This document shows, one piece after another, positions 1-10,099 of a stretch of DNA of 64,000 nucleotides. This DNA comes from Buchnera aphidicola (Nurudea shiraii) (GTDB lineage Bacteria; Pseudomonadota; Gammaproteobacteria; Enterobacterales; Enterobacteriaceae), in the NCBI GenBank assembly GCA_039829955.1, contig CP140035.1, positions 372,001-436,000 of the forward strand, read 5' to 3'. How positions within the stretch are numbered: the first letter of the stretch is position 1; every line of letters starts with the position of its first letter. A program made the position numbers and the translations under genes. A model generated the notes under the pieces. It was not told the origin of the DNA. It made no database searches and saw only the letters and a program-made list of their open reading frames with translations.

Positions 1-944
1 TATGTTTTTAAAATGTTTGAAGTTTAATTTCAAAATTTTAACATCAGATATTTGTTGATAAATTTTTGAGATAAAATCCATGAATCTATGCAATGGATAT
101 TTTCTACTTCTTAGTTACAACACAGAAATAATACATCTATCTGTTTAAATCAAGTTTAAACAATTATACTTTAAGTTCAATAACATTAAAATAACTTTTT
201 AAATTAAAACATCTCATTTTACAAGTTGTAAGAAGACATAGAAATAAATATGTGTACGTATACTATTTAAAAAATCGCAATATAAAAATATCTTAAAATT
301 ACAAAATAAAATTAAATATACATAAAAATAAAAAAAGAAACGTTCATAGAATTTACATCTCTATTAGAGTTAAAATTTATTTTAATATGTTAAGATAAAA
401 ACTTAACAAAATTTCTAATAATTCAATTAATCAAAATATAGAAAATCACAAACTTAAATAAAGACTATATTATACTTGTTATTAATCAAATAATTATAAT
501 ACGAAAATAAAAAGTTAAACTATCCTCATTTGTTATAACCTAAAATTCATATTATATAATAATCTCATACGTTATATTTCTAAGATAAAGTTATTATTAA
601 TACAAACGATATAAATTTATCAATATCTCATAAAATAAGATTAAACAGAAAAATTGTATTCTTCTTTAATGTATAACAATATTAAAATTTATAAAAGATA
701 TTATAAAATATTTGTAAGATAATTACTACAAATCTACAATATATCAATAATTTTAAAAAATTAATTAAATTAAACACAAGTATAATTAACTTTTTAGAAA
801 TAATTAATTGTTTAAAATTATAAAAATATCATTTACATTAATATGGAATCTTATGATCAAGTATTATAATATTAAAATTATTCAAATTAATTAGTAAATT
901 TTGATATTTGCAAATCACTTTAAGTTTAAAAATTAGAGGAAATC
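1..944. other. gene-free AT-rich region upstream of uup
   Basis: No reading frame in this stretch resembles a known protein, and I see no tRNA-like or rRNA-like GC-rich segment. It is almost pure A/T with frequent stops in all frames. It probably holds the uup promoter near its right end and the decayed remains of whatever once lay upstream. The only clear signal is the ribosome-binding sequence AGAGGA about 6 bases before the uup start. Confidence 0.6.
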
Positions 945-2846
945 ATGGCGTTAATTTATGTACAAAATGCAAGCTTTACATTCAATCATATTGCATTGTT
1001 AAATCAAATAAATTTCAAAATAAATAAACGAGATAGAATTTGTTTAATAGGTAATAATGGAACAGGAAAATCTACTTTCCTTAACATACTTACAAAAGAA
1101 GAACCTCTAGATTCTGGATTTGTTATATATAAAAATAACGTAATAGTAAAATACTTAAAACAAAACGTAATCTATAACAATACTCAGTCTGTTTATGAAT
1201 TTATTTGCGAAGGAATAGAACAAGATTCTGAACATTTAAAAGATTATTTTAACCTTTTAAAACACCAAAACTCTAAAACATCCTCATATTGTTTAAACAT
1301 ATTAAAAAAACTAGAAAACATATTTAATAAAAAGAACTTGTGGAAAAAAAAAGAAAAAGTTGAAAACATCATAAAAAGTCTCAATTTAAACGAACAAGAT
1401 ATGATATCTTCGTTATCTAGAGGTTGCCTTAAAAAAGCAGAATTAGGAAAGATATTAATAAGTGATCCTGACCTAATGATATTAGACGAACCTACAAACT
1501 ATTTAGATATTATTACAATTAATTGGTTAGAAGAGTTTTTAATAAAAAACTTAAAAAGTGTATTATTTGTCTCTCATAATCGGTCTTTTATAAACAAAGT
1601 ATCTACAAAAATTATCAATTTAAATCGTGGAAATTTAATTTCTTGGACAGGAAACTATGATTCTTTTTTAAAAGAACAATATAACAATGTTTGTTTATCT
1701 CAAATAAAACAAAAAAAATTTAATAAAAAACTCAAAAAAGAAATACTATGGGCTAACAGCGGAGTACAAGCAAGATCTACTAAAAATGAAAGTCGCATTA
1801 AAGAATTAAAACGTATGATAAATGAAAAAAATTCTAATACAACATGCAGAAACACAATAAACATTTTAATAAATCAAGATAACTATAAAGGAGATATTTT
1901 CTTTAAATTAAGAGAAATATGCTTTAAAAAAAATGATACTAACTTAATTTATAATTTTTCTGATACTATAAAAAAAGGGGAAAAAATTGCATTAATAGGA
2001 GCTAATGGAAGCGGAAAAAGTACGCTGTTAAAATTAATATTAGGACAACTACATCCTGATAACGGAAGTATTTTTTCTAATTCAAATGTTAAAATTGCAT
2101 ATTTTGATCAAACTAGAGTTGAAATTAATTTAGAAAATACTGTATTAGAAAATTTATCTTCTATAAAAGAAGAAATATTAATTAATTCAAAAAAATATCA
2201 CAAATTGAAATATCTAGAAAGTTTTTTATTTCCAAAAGAAAAAATTAAGCTACAAGCAAAAAAATTATCAGGAGGAGAAATAAACAAATTATTATTAGCT
2301 AAATTATTTTTAAAAAAAAGTAATGTACTAATATTAGATGAACCTACTAATGACTTAGATCTAGAATCATTAAAGAATTTAGAAAACGCATTACAAAAAT
2401 ATACAGGAGTAATACTGTTTATTAGTCATGATGAAACGTTCGTAAAAAATATAGCTAATAAGTATTGGAATTTTGAAAAAAACGGATATATACAAAAATA
2501 TCTAAATTTTCATAGTATGAAAATACTAAAAAACTCTAAGAAATATTCAAAATATAACTTAATCCTTAAAAAGAAAAATAAAACACTTCAAAATAAAAAA
2601 AAACATAGTTTTCTAAATTACAACTTAAAAAAAGAACTTAAAAACATACTGAATAAAATAGAAAAAACAGAAAATGATATAGCAAAATTACAAAATAATG
2701 TCAACTCTTCAAATTTTTTCTCATATACACTCTCTGTTCAAAAAAAAGAAATATTAAATCAGCTAAAGATTTTAGAAAAAAACTTAAAAAAGTATTTATT
2801 AAGATGGGAATACTTAGAGTTACAAATTGATAAAACAAACAATTAA
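945..2846 (+). CDS. uup: ABC-F family ATPase Uup
   Basis: Cytoplasmic ABC-F protein with two ATP-binding cassettes and no membrane segments. This family acts on ribosomes, and Uup also influences transposon excision in E. coli. Walker A motifs lie near residues 36-44 (GNNGTGKST) and 352-360 (GANGSGKST). Walker B motifs (LDEPTNYLD, LDEPTNDLD) lie near residues 180 and 465. The C-terminal region of about 120 residues is lysine-rich and looks coiled coil, as in Uup. Length 633 residues matches the E. coli protein (about 635). The first cassette has a degraded signature motif (LSRGC instead of LSGGx), while the second keeps LSGGE. The start is supported by AGAGGA just upstream. It converges with trhO. 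Confidence 0.93.
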   Translation: MALIYVQNASFTFNHIALLNQINFKINKRDRICLIGNNGTGKSTFLNILTKEEPLDSGFVIYKNNVIVKYLKQNVIYNNTQSVYEFICEGIEQDSEHLKDYFNLLKHQNSKTSSYCLNILKKLENIFNKKNLWKKKEKVENIIKSLNLNEQDMISSLSRGCLKKAELGKILISDPDLMILDEPTNYLDIITINWLEEFLIKNLKSVLFVSHNRSFINKVSTKIINLNRGNLISWTGNYDSFLKEQYNNVCLSQIKQKKFNKKLKKEILWANSGVQARSTKNESRIKELKRMINEKNSNTTCRNTINILINQDNYKGDIFFKLREICFKKNDTNLIYNFSDTIKKGEKIALIGANGSGKSTLLKLILGQLHPDNGSIFSNSNVKIAYFDQTRVEINLENTVLENLSSIKEEILINSKKYHKLKYLESFLFPKEKIKLQAKKLSGGEINKLLLAKLFLKKSNVLILDEPTNDLDLESLKNLENALQKYTGVILFISHDETFVKNIANKYWNFEKNGYIQKYLNFHSMKILKNSKKYSKYNLILKKKNKTLQNKKKHSFLNYNLKKELKNILNKIEKTENDIAKLQNNVNSSNFFSYTLSVQKKEILNQLKILEKNLKKYLLRWEYLELQIDKTNN

Positions 2847-2974
2847 ATTTATTTAAATATAGAGTTTTCTATTAAAGCAAAATAATTATTTTAAAGAGCC
2901 CATATTAAAACGCTTAAACTAAATAATTTTATTGTCTTATAAATACTATTTTTATAAACTTATGAATTTAAATT

Positions 2975-3931
2975 CTACTGAATAATTTTAGACTTCATTT
3001 TACTAACATAATAACAATGCTTTGAACAAAAATTTTCAAACTTTTTTGAACATTTTAAACATTGAAGAAATAAATTGTGACAAGATTGATTGTAACAATT
3101 TTTATAGAAATCACAATATTCATTACATTGAGAACATTTTGACAAAACATGATTCGAAACTTTTTCACTTATTCTCGCATCAAAAACAAAATTTTTTCCT
3201 TGGAAAAAAATAGGAATTCCATATTTCTTAGCACTATTAACATATCCAATAATTCCTCCCTTTATTTGATATATATTTTTAAATCCATTATATAACATGA
3301 ATGCTGATGCCTTTTCACATCTTATTCCTCCAGTGCAATACATTACAATTTTTTTTTCTTTTTCATCTTTTAAAAATTTAATAATTTCTTCCAACTGCAT
3401 TTTAAAAGTATTTACTGGAATATTTATAGCTCTTTTAAAATGCCCAATTTTATATTCATAACAATTACGTATATCTAAAAAAATTACATTTTTTTGATTC
3501 AACATAATATTAACATCTATAGCATTTAAATACTTTCCAGTATAATTTAAATCATAAAAATTTTTAGACAAATGATCAGCTAAAATAGTATTTTTCACTT
3601 TCATTTTTAATACCCAGAAAGCTTTCCTATTATCCAATGCAATATTAATCCAAACATCTTTTAGTACATTAGAATAATTTCGAATAAAATTTTTTGCTCT
3701 ACTATACATATTAATAGGAATGCTTATTTGAGCGTTAATTCCTTCTTTAGCTATATATACTCTTCCTAAAATACCGAATCTTTTAAAATTTATATACCAG
3801 TCGTCTCTCAATTTTTTAGGATTATGAATTAAAAAATATTTGTAAAAAGATATTGTTATTCTAGAAACATCATCAAACAACATCTTATTTTTTAATTTTT
3901 TATTAGAAACTAAATTATGTAACACAGTCAT
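2975..3931 (-). CDS. trhO: tRNA uridine 5-hydroxylase TrhO (YceA), rhodanese family
   Basis: Oxygen-dependent enzyme that hydroxylates uridine 34 of certain tRNAs, based on knowledge of the E. coli YceA/TrhO family. The N-terminal domain is followed by a rhodanese domain with the catalytic loop YCTGGIRCEK near residue 199 and then a cysteine-rich segment of CxxC pairs, all as in E. coli. The N-terminus matches E. coli nearly residue for residue (TVLHN, TISFYKYF, GRVYIAKEGINAQIS). At 318 residues it lacks about 30 residues of the basic C-terminal tail. A strong Shine-Dalgarno (AAGGAGA) precedes the ATG. It lies upstream of uup and converges on it. Confidence 0.93.
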   Translation of the reverse strand: MTVLHNLVSNKKLKNKMLFDDVSRITISFYKYFLIHNPKKLRDDWYINFKRFGILGRVYIAKEGINAQISIPINMYSRAKNFIRNYSNVLKDVWINIALDNRKAFWVLKMKVKNTILADHLSKNFYDLNYTGKYLNAIDVNIMLNQKNVIFLDIRNCYEYKIGHFKRAINIPVNTFKMQLEEIIKFLKDEKEKKIVMYCTGGIRCEKASAFMLYNGFKNIYQIKGGIIGYVNSAKKYGIPIFFQGKNFVFDARISEKVSNHVLSKCSQCNEYCDFYKNCYNQSCHNLFLQCLKCSKKFENFCSKHCYYVSKMKSKIIQ

Positions 3932-4022
3932 AATACTGTATCTCCTTTATTATTTGTGTACTTACATAAATTTTGAAATATATGATTATAAACTTATTTA
4001 AATTTGTGTAAAAACAATAAAC

Positions 4023-6887
4023 TTAAAACAACATTTTCTTTTTTAAAGATAACTGATTGTGAATTAATTGAAATTGAACTAAACGATTTCTAGTATTCTT
4101 AATAATTTCAAAAGAAGCATTATCTAAAAATTTTTGATTTGACAATCTTAATTGTAATTGATCTATTTTTAAACTTACTTTTAAAATTTCTTTTTCTACT
4201 TTTCTTAATTCTATTTCTCTTAAAAATTTCTTTGATATAGGAATTAATATCTCTGTTTCACGAATTAAATATGTTGAAAATAAAGATTTGTTTTTCTTAC
4301 CTGAAAATATAGTAATACTTTTCAGATATAAAACATTTTTTAAATATTCTTTATATTTTTCAATCATCTTCTGTACTTCTAAATTTATGTTTTTAAAATA
4401 TATAGATATTGATTCTTTATAGGATAACTTTACATTCATTCTATGCTGACGTACTATTAAGAATACGTCTCTAATCCACTTCATATCTTTTAATATACTT
4501 TTGTTTTTTAAACGTTCTTTATATTTAGGAAACGGACGCAATATAATGCTATTAGTATTTTTTTTTATATCTAAAAAAATTCGAACTTTTTGCCAAATTT
4601 CTTCAGTAATAAATGGAATAATAGGATGAGCTAAACGTAAAATTGATTCTAAAACATATAACATAGTACGTTGAGTTCCAATTAATTCTAGTTTTGAACA
4701 AGAAGTAATAAATGATTTTACTAACTCTATATAAAAATCGCAAAATGTTTTCCAAATAAATTCATGCAATATACTTGAAGCTATATCAAATCGATACGTA
4801 TCTAACGCAATTCTATATTTTTTTATTGTAATATTAAGTTTTAACATAATCCATTTGTCAGTGGTTGATAATATAACTTTCTTACCTTGCATAAGTAGTT
4901 CTTTATTAAGATTCAATAATACAAATCGACTTGCGTTCCAAAGTTTATTACAAAAATTTCTACAAATATATAAACGATGCAAATTCCAATTAATATATTT
5001 AGTTTGATTCGATAAAGATGAACAAGTAAATCTCAATGCATCCACACCAGTAGCATCAATACCATTAGGAAATGTTTTTGTGGTATTTTTTAAAATTTGA
5101 TTTTTTAAAGAAGGTTGTAACATGTTCTTTGTTCTTTTTTTAATTAAATTTTCTAGTGTAATACCATCAATTATATCTAATGGATCAATTACGTTTCCTT
5201 TCGATTTAGACATTTTTTTTCCATTTTCGTCACAAATTAAACCTGTGATATATGCTATTTTAAAAGGAACTTTAGAAAAAATATTAGTATCTTTTATAAA
5301 ATGAATACTAAGCATAATCATTCTAGAAATCCAAAAAAAAATTATGTCAAAACCGCTTACAATTATATTAGTTGGATAAAACATATTTAAAATTTTAGTT
5401 TTTTTTGGCCATCCTAATGATGCAAAAACCCATAAACCTGAAGAAAACCATGTATCCAATACATTTTTATCTTGTTTTAATTTTATATTGTTAGGTAACA
5501 TATATTTTTTTCTTATTTCGCATTCGTTATGCCCGACATATATGTTATGATGTAAATCATACCAAATAGGAATCTGATGTCCCCACCACAACTGTCTAGA
5601 AATACACCAATCTTTAACGTTCTTCATCCAGGAAAAGTAAATTTTTTCATATTTTTTAGGAATAAAGCTTATATATCCATCTTGTACAACTTTAGATGCT
5701 TGTTTTGCTAATAACGAAACATTTAAATACCACTGATCAGTTAAAAAAGGCTCAATAATAGAATTACTTCGATCACCATATGCAAGAGTAACATTTTGTA
5801 TTTCTGTTTTATCTAATTGCTGATTTTTAATCAATTCTTTTAAAATTTTTTCTCGCGCTACAAATCTATTTAAATTCTGAAATCTAATAGGAATTTCTTC
5901 AGAATATAAAAACGAAGGTTCTCCATTTATATTATATTCTTTTGCAATATGAGAAATATTTCCATCTTCAGTAAAAACATTTATCATAGGTAAATTATGT
6001 CGTAAACTGACATCAAAATCGTTGAAATCATGAGCAGGAGTAATTTTAACACATCCCGTTCCTTTTTTCATTTTAACGAAATTATCTCCAATAATAGGAA
6101 TAACTCTATTAATTAATGGAACTAATACTTTTTTTCCTATTAACGTACTATATCGCATATCTTCAGGATGAACTGCAATCGCTGTATCTCCAAAAAGTGT
6201 CTCAGGTCGCGTAGTAGCTACTATTAAGTACTTGTGTTGTTGTACATTATGTGTTAAATTAGTATCGTCATTAATTATAAAATATTTTATATACCACATA
6301 CTGTTTTTAGAATCACAATGCTTTACTTCCAGATCAGAAACTACTGTCTTTAAAATAGGGTCCCAATTAACTAGCTTTTTTCTTTTATATATTAATTTTT
6401 GATTATATAAAACTATAAAAGCCTCCCTAACTGCATAAGACATTTCAGAATCCAAAGTAAATTTTTCTTTACTCCAATCTACAGACATTCCTAGTCTACG
6501 CATTTGATTAGTAATGTTTTTTGAAAGTTTTTCTTTCCATTTCCAAGCTTTTTTTATAAAATTTTTTTTTCCACATTCTTTAAGTGTTTTTTTGTCTTCT
6601 AATAATATTTTTTTTTCAAGAACAATTTGAGTAGCTATCCCAGCGTGATCAGTGCCTACCTGCCAAAAGGTATTTTTTCCTTTCATACGATTATATCTTA
6701 TTAAAATGTCCATAATCGTATACTGAAACGCATGTCCTATATGTAAATCACCAGTAATATTTGGAGGAGGAAGTATAATACAAAAGTTAGATTTTTTATA
6801 TTTCAAATCCGGTTTGAAATAATTATTAACTTCCCAAAAATTATATAACTTTTCTTCTATTTGTGCAGGATCAAAATGTTTTTTCAT
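4023..6887 (-). CDS. valS: valyl-tRNA synthetase
   Basis: Charges tRNA-Val in the cytoplasm; class I aminoacyl-tRNA synthetase. The HIGH region (PPPNITGDLHIGH) is at residues 40-52 and KMSKS (KKMSKSKGN) near residue 557. The editing domain in between contains ATTRPETLFGD and GTGCVKITPAHDFND. The C-terminal coiled-coil arm, rich in Lys, Glu and Leu, is present. Length 954 versus 951 in E. coli, so nothing is truncated. In E. coli holC lies between pepA and valS; here only 87 bp separate the two genes, so holC is absent. Confidence 0.97.
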   Translation of the reverse strand: MKKHFDPAQIEEKLYNFWEVNNYFKPDLKYKKSNFCIILPPPNITGDLHIGHAFQYTIMDILIRYNRMKGKNTFWQVGTDHAGIATQIVLEKKILLEDKKTLKECGKKNFIKKAWKWKEKLSKNITNQMRRLGMSVDWSKEKFTLDSEMSYAVREAFIVLYNQKLIYKRKKLVNWDPILKTVVSDLEVKHCDSKNSMWYIKYFIINDDTNLTHNVQQHKYLIVATTRPETLFGDTAIAVHPEDMRYSTLIGKKVLVPLINRVIPIIGDNFVKMKKGTGCVKITPAHDFNDFDVSLRHNLPMINVFTEDGNISHIAKEYNINGEPSFLYSEEIPIRFQNLNRFVAREKILKELIKNQQLDKTEIQNVTLAYGDRSNSIIEPFLTDQWYLNVSLLAKQASKVVQDGYISFIPKKYEKIYFSWMKNVKDWCISRQLWWGHQIPIWYDLHHNIYVGHNECEIRKKYMLPNNIKLKQDKNVLDTWFSSGLWVFASLGWPKKTKILNMFYPTNIIVSGFDIIFFWISRMIMLSIHFIKDTNIFSKVPFKIAYITGLICDENGKKMSKSKGNVIDPLDIIDGITLENLIKKRTKNMLQPSLKNQILKNTTKTFPNGIDATGVDALRFTCSSLSNQTKYINWNLHRLYICRNFCNKLWNASRFVLLNLNKELLMQGKKVILSTTDKWIMLKLNITIKKYRIALDTYRFDIASSILHEFIWKTFCDFYIELVKSFITSCSKLELIGTQRTMLYVLESILRLAHPIIPFITEEIWQKVRIFLDIKKNTNSIILRPFPKYKERLKNKSILKDMKWIRDVFLIVRQHRMNVKLSYKESISIYFKNINLEVQKMIEKYKEYLKNVLYLKSITIFSGKKNKSLFSTYLIRETEILIPISKKFLREIELRKVEKEILKVSLKIDQLQLRLSNQKFLDNASFEIIKNTRNRLVQFQLIHNQLSLKKKMLF

Positions 6888-6974
6888 TTTTAAAATGATA
6901 ATAGAAATATAAATATATTATATTAAATAATAATTCAAAGACATAAAAAAATATACATTTATATAAAAATACTA

Positions 6975-8474
6975 CTAATTTTTTAATTTATTTAAAATAA
7001 ATTGAGCAAGTAACGACATAGGACGACCCGTTGAACATTTTCTTCCTTTCGAAATCCATGCAGTTCCAGCAATATCTAAATGTGCCCATTTATATTTCTC
7101 TGAAAATTTAGATAAGAAACAGGCAGCAGTAATGGCACCCGCGTATTTTCCTCCAGTATTATTAAGATCGGCTATATTTGATTCTAAACTTTTATAATAT
7201 TCATAAAACAAAGGCAAACTCCACACTTTATCATCTGTTTGAACACTTGCTTTTTCTATTTCTTTAGCTAATTTATTATTGTTGGACATTAATCCAGTTA
7301 CATAATTTCCTAATGCAACTACACAAGATCCAGTTAACGTAGCTATATCAATAACTATATCAGGATTAAACCTTTCTACATAAGTTAATACATCACATAT
7401 TATCAATCTGCCTTCAGCGTCTGTATTTAATACTTCTATTGTTTTTCCAGACATTGTAGTTAAAATATCACTAGGTCTTAAAGACCCCCCGCTTAACATG
7501 TTTTCACATCCCGCTAATATTCCTATGACATTTATAGGCAATTGTAATTCAGATATAAAAACCATTAATCCCAATACAACTGCTGCTCCAGACATATCAT
7601 ATTTCATTTCTTCCATATTATTAGAAGGTTTTAAAGAAATACCTCCAGAATCAAAAGTAACACCTTTTCCTATGAAAACAATATTTTTAGATGCATATTT
7701 TTGATCACCTTGATATTTAATAACAGACATCATAGGTTTATTTTTAGATCCACTACCAACAGACAAATATGCATTCATTTTTAAATTTTTCATATCATTA
7801 TGATCAATAATATTTACACTCATAATTTTTGGATATTTTAAAGATAATTGTTTAGATTTATAAGAAAGATATGCAGGAGTACAAATATTAGGTGGAGTAT
7901 TTGACAAATCTTTAGCAAGTTTTATTCCTTTTGAAATAGCTATTCCATGTTTAATAGCTTGTTTTACATACAATATATCGTCATTTAAGTTAACATCAAA
8001 AAAAATTTTCTTTAACACAAAAAAGGGTTTTGATCGTATAGTTTTAAACTTATTAAAACAATATATATTTTCCTGAATTATTGCAATAAAATGTCTAATT
8101 TTCCAATATATATTTAATCCTTGTACATCCATATCAGAAATAAAATATTTTGCATTATGAATTGGTAATTCCTGAACAATCTTAAAACTCATTTTAATAA
8201 TTTCTATATATCGATGTATATTAAACGAGCATTTTTTTCCAAATCCAAGTAATAGAATCCTTTTAGAAGTGATATTAGGAACATTGTGTAAAAACAAAAA
8301 TTGTTTGTTTTTTCCTTCTATTTCTTTATTACTAATTACTTTTTTTATATAACCATTAGAAATTTTATCTAAATCTTTAAGAGATCCGTAAATTTTTGCA
8401 TCTTCAAAGAATCCTAAAATTAAACAGTTAAAGTTACTTTGACTTATTTTTGTGTAATCTAGATTATATTTCAT
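6975..8474 (-). CDS. pepA: cytosol aminopeptidase A (leucyl aminopeptidase)
   Basis: M17 family two-metal aminopeptidase that removes N-terminal residues from peptides; in E. coli it also binds DNA at cer and carAB. The M17 signature NTDAEGRL is at about residues 349-356, and the upstream metal and catalytic segment KGVTFDSGGIS and MKYDMSGAA are intact. I chose the ATG at 8474 because the protein then aligns end to end with E. coli PepA (499 versus 503 residues, first Cys at position 17 in both). The frame stays open to an ATG at 8513, which would add 13 residues with no counterpart. The gene follows valS on the same strand without holC between. Confidence 0.93.
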   Translation of the reverse strand: MKYNLDYTKISQSNFNCLILGFFEDAKIYGSLKDLDKISNGYIKKVISNKEIEGKNKQFLFLHNVPNITSKRILLLGFGKKCSFNIHRYIEIIKMSFKIVQELPIHNAKYFISDMDVQGLNIYWKIRHFIAIIQENIYCFNKFKTIRSKPFFVLKKIFFDVNLNDDILYVKQAIKHGIAISKGIKLAKDLSNTPPNICTPAYLSYKSKQLSLKYPKIMSVNIIDHNDMKNLKMNAYLSVGSGSKNKPMMSVIKYQGDQKYASKNIVFIGKGVTFDSGGISLKPSNNMEEMKYDMSGAAVVLGLMVFISELQLPINVIGILAGCENMLSGGSLRPSDILTTMSGKTIEVLNTDAEGRLIICDVLTYVERFNPDIVIDIATLTGSCVVALGNYVTGLMSNNNKLAKEIEKASVQTDDKVWSLPLFYEYYKSLESNIADLNNTGGKYAGAITAACFLSKFSEKYKWAHLDIAGTAWISKGRKCSTGRPMSLLAQFILNKLKN

Positions 8475-8940
8475 ATTTTCCCAAAATAGTTTTAATGTAG
8501 AAGTTAGTTTCATTAAATCGATGTAACTAAATAAAAATTAAAATATCTAAAACGTTTTTAATTTCAATAACATTTGAATATTTCGCAATATATAATATTA
8601 AAAATACTTAGAATTTAACAATTATTTATAAAAATAAAACTGGAATACAAACCCTGTAAAGAAATTGTGATTTAAATTCAATAAAAAATATGATAGCATT
8701 TAATTTTATTCAAATAATTTAATGTAAATATTCTATATTTTCAAACACATTGTATATTTAAAATATATTAAATGAAACATTATGTAATATATAAATTTTT
8801 TCGTAATTGTTTTTAAAAAATATTTTATTATATATGAGAATTTATATTATTTTAATTTAAAACTTCTTTAAATTATCTTTATTTTTCCTTTATTATATCA
8901 TTAAAATATATATAAAAATAATTTCTTATTTAGGAAAATA
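8475..8940. other. divergent intergenic region pepA/argI
   Basis: These 466 bp separate two divergent genes and must hold the promoters of both pepA-valS-trhO and argI. It is very AT-rich, with many candidate -10 boxes, so no single promoter can be named. I see no convincing ArgR operator pair and no conserved reading frame. Confidence 0.5.
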
Positions 8941-9957
8941 ATGAACACATTATACAAAAAAAGTTGTCTTAGATTGCTAGATTTCAATAGTCGTGAAATT
9001 CAACATATTATCAAAGTAGCAGGTTCTTTAAAAAATTTAAAAAAAAATGGAAAAGAAAAATGCTATTTAAACAATAAAAAAATTGTTCTAATTTTTGACA
9101 AAGAATCTACAAGAACAAGATGTGCATTTGAAGTTGCAGCATTTGATCAAGGAGCGAATGTTACATATTTAGGTCCTGGTAGTACTCATTTAGAATATAA
9201 AGAATCAATTCAAGATACTGCAAGAGTGTTAAGTCGCATGTATAACGGAATTCAGTATCGTGGTCATAACCATAAAACCATTGAATCTTTAAAAAAATAT
9301 TCTACTATACCAGTATGGAATGGATTAACAAAAAAATTTCATCCTACGCAAATTTTGGCAGATTTATTAACTATTAAAGAATTGTTACCTTTCAAATCAT
9401 TATCTAATGTTAGTTGTGCCTATGTTGGAGATGCAAAAAATAACATAGGAAACACTTTATTAGAAGCAGCATCACTACTAGGATTTAATTTACGTCTGGT
9501 TGCTCCTATAGAACTCTGGCCTCAATCAAACTTTTTTTTGAAATGTAAACTACAAGCAAATAAAAATGGAGGAGACATAATTTGTACAGAAAATATTAAA
9601 ATAGGAGTACGACATGTAGATATTATTTACACTGATGTATGGATTTCTATGGGAGAATCGAAAGAAATGTGGAATAATCGTGTAAAACTATTGAAAAAAT
9701 ATCAAGTAAATTCTGATATGATTCATTTAACACAAAACAAAAACGTTCAAGTTTTACACTGTTTACCATCTTTTCATGATGAAAGTACTATTATAGGAAA
9801 AAAAATAATACAAGAAAACAATTTAAAAAATGGTATAGAAATTACTAATGATATATTTGAACTATATTCAAATACAATTTTTGAACAATCTGAAAATCGA
9901 CTGCATACAATCAAAGCACTTATGATCACTAGTCTTATAGAAAATTTTTCTTATTAA
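8941..9957 (+). CDS. argI: ornithine carbamoyltransferase
   Basis: Transfers the carbamoyl group from carbamoyl phosphate to ornithine, giving citrulline in arginine synthesis, an essential amino acid that Buchnera supplies to aphids. The carbamoyl-phosphate site ESTRTR is at residues 55-60, HPTQ is present in the middle, and the ornithine loop HCLPSFHD begins near residue 273 with the catalytic Cys. Length 338 versus 334 in E. coli. An AGGA Shine-Dalgarno lies before the ATG. It is followed by pyrB, whose product uses the same substrate, with 142 bp between them. Confidence 0.96.
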   Translation: MNTLYKKSCLRLLDFNSREIQHIIKVAGSLKNLKKNGKEKCYLNNKKIVLIFDKESTRTRCAFEVAAFDQGANVTYLGPGSTHLEYKESIQDTARVLSRMYNGIQYRGHNHKTIESLKKYSTIPVWNGLTKKFHPTQILADLLTIKELLPFKSLSNVSCAYVGDAKNNIGNTLLEAASLLGFNLRLVAPIELWPQSNFFLKCKLQANKNGGDIICTENIKIGVRHVDIIYTDVWISMGESKEMWNNRVKLLKKYQVNSDMIHLTQNKNVQVLHCLPSFHDESTIIGKKIIQENNLKNGIEITNDIFELYSNTIFEQSENRLHTIKALMITSLIENFSY

Positions 9958-10099
9958 AATATAACTTTATATTAAAACTAAAATGATAATTAACATAAAG
10001 CACTTAAAAGTTTAAAATATATTGTATCTATTTTGAAACATGATATACATTATCATTATAATTATAATGCTAATTTTAATAAAGAAGAATAATAAAAAA

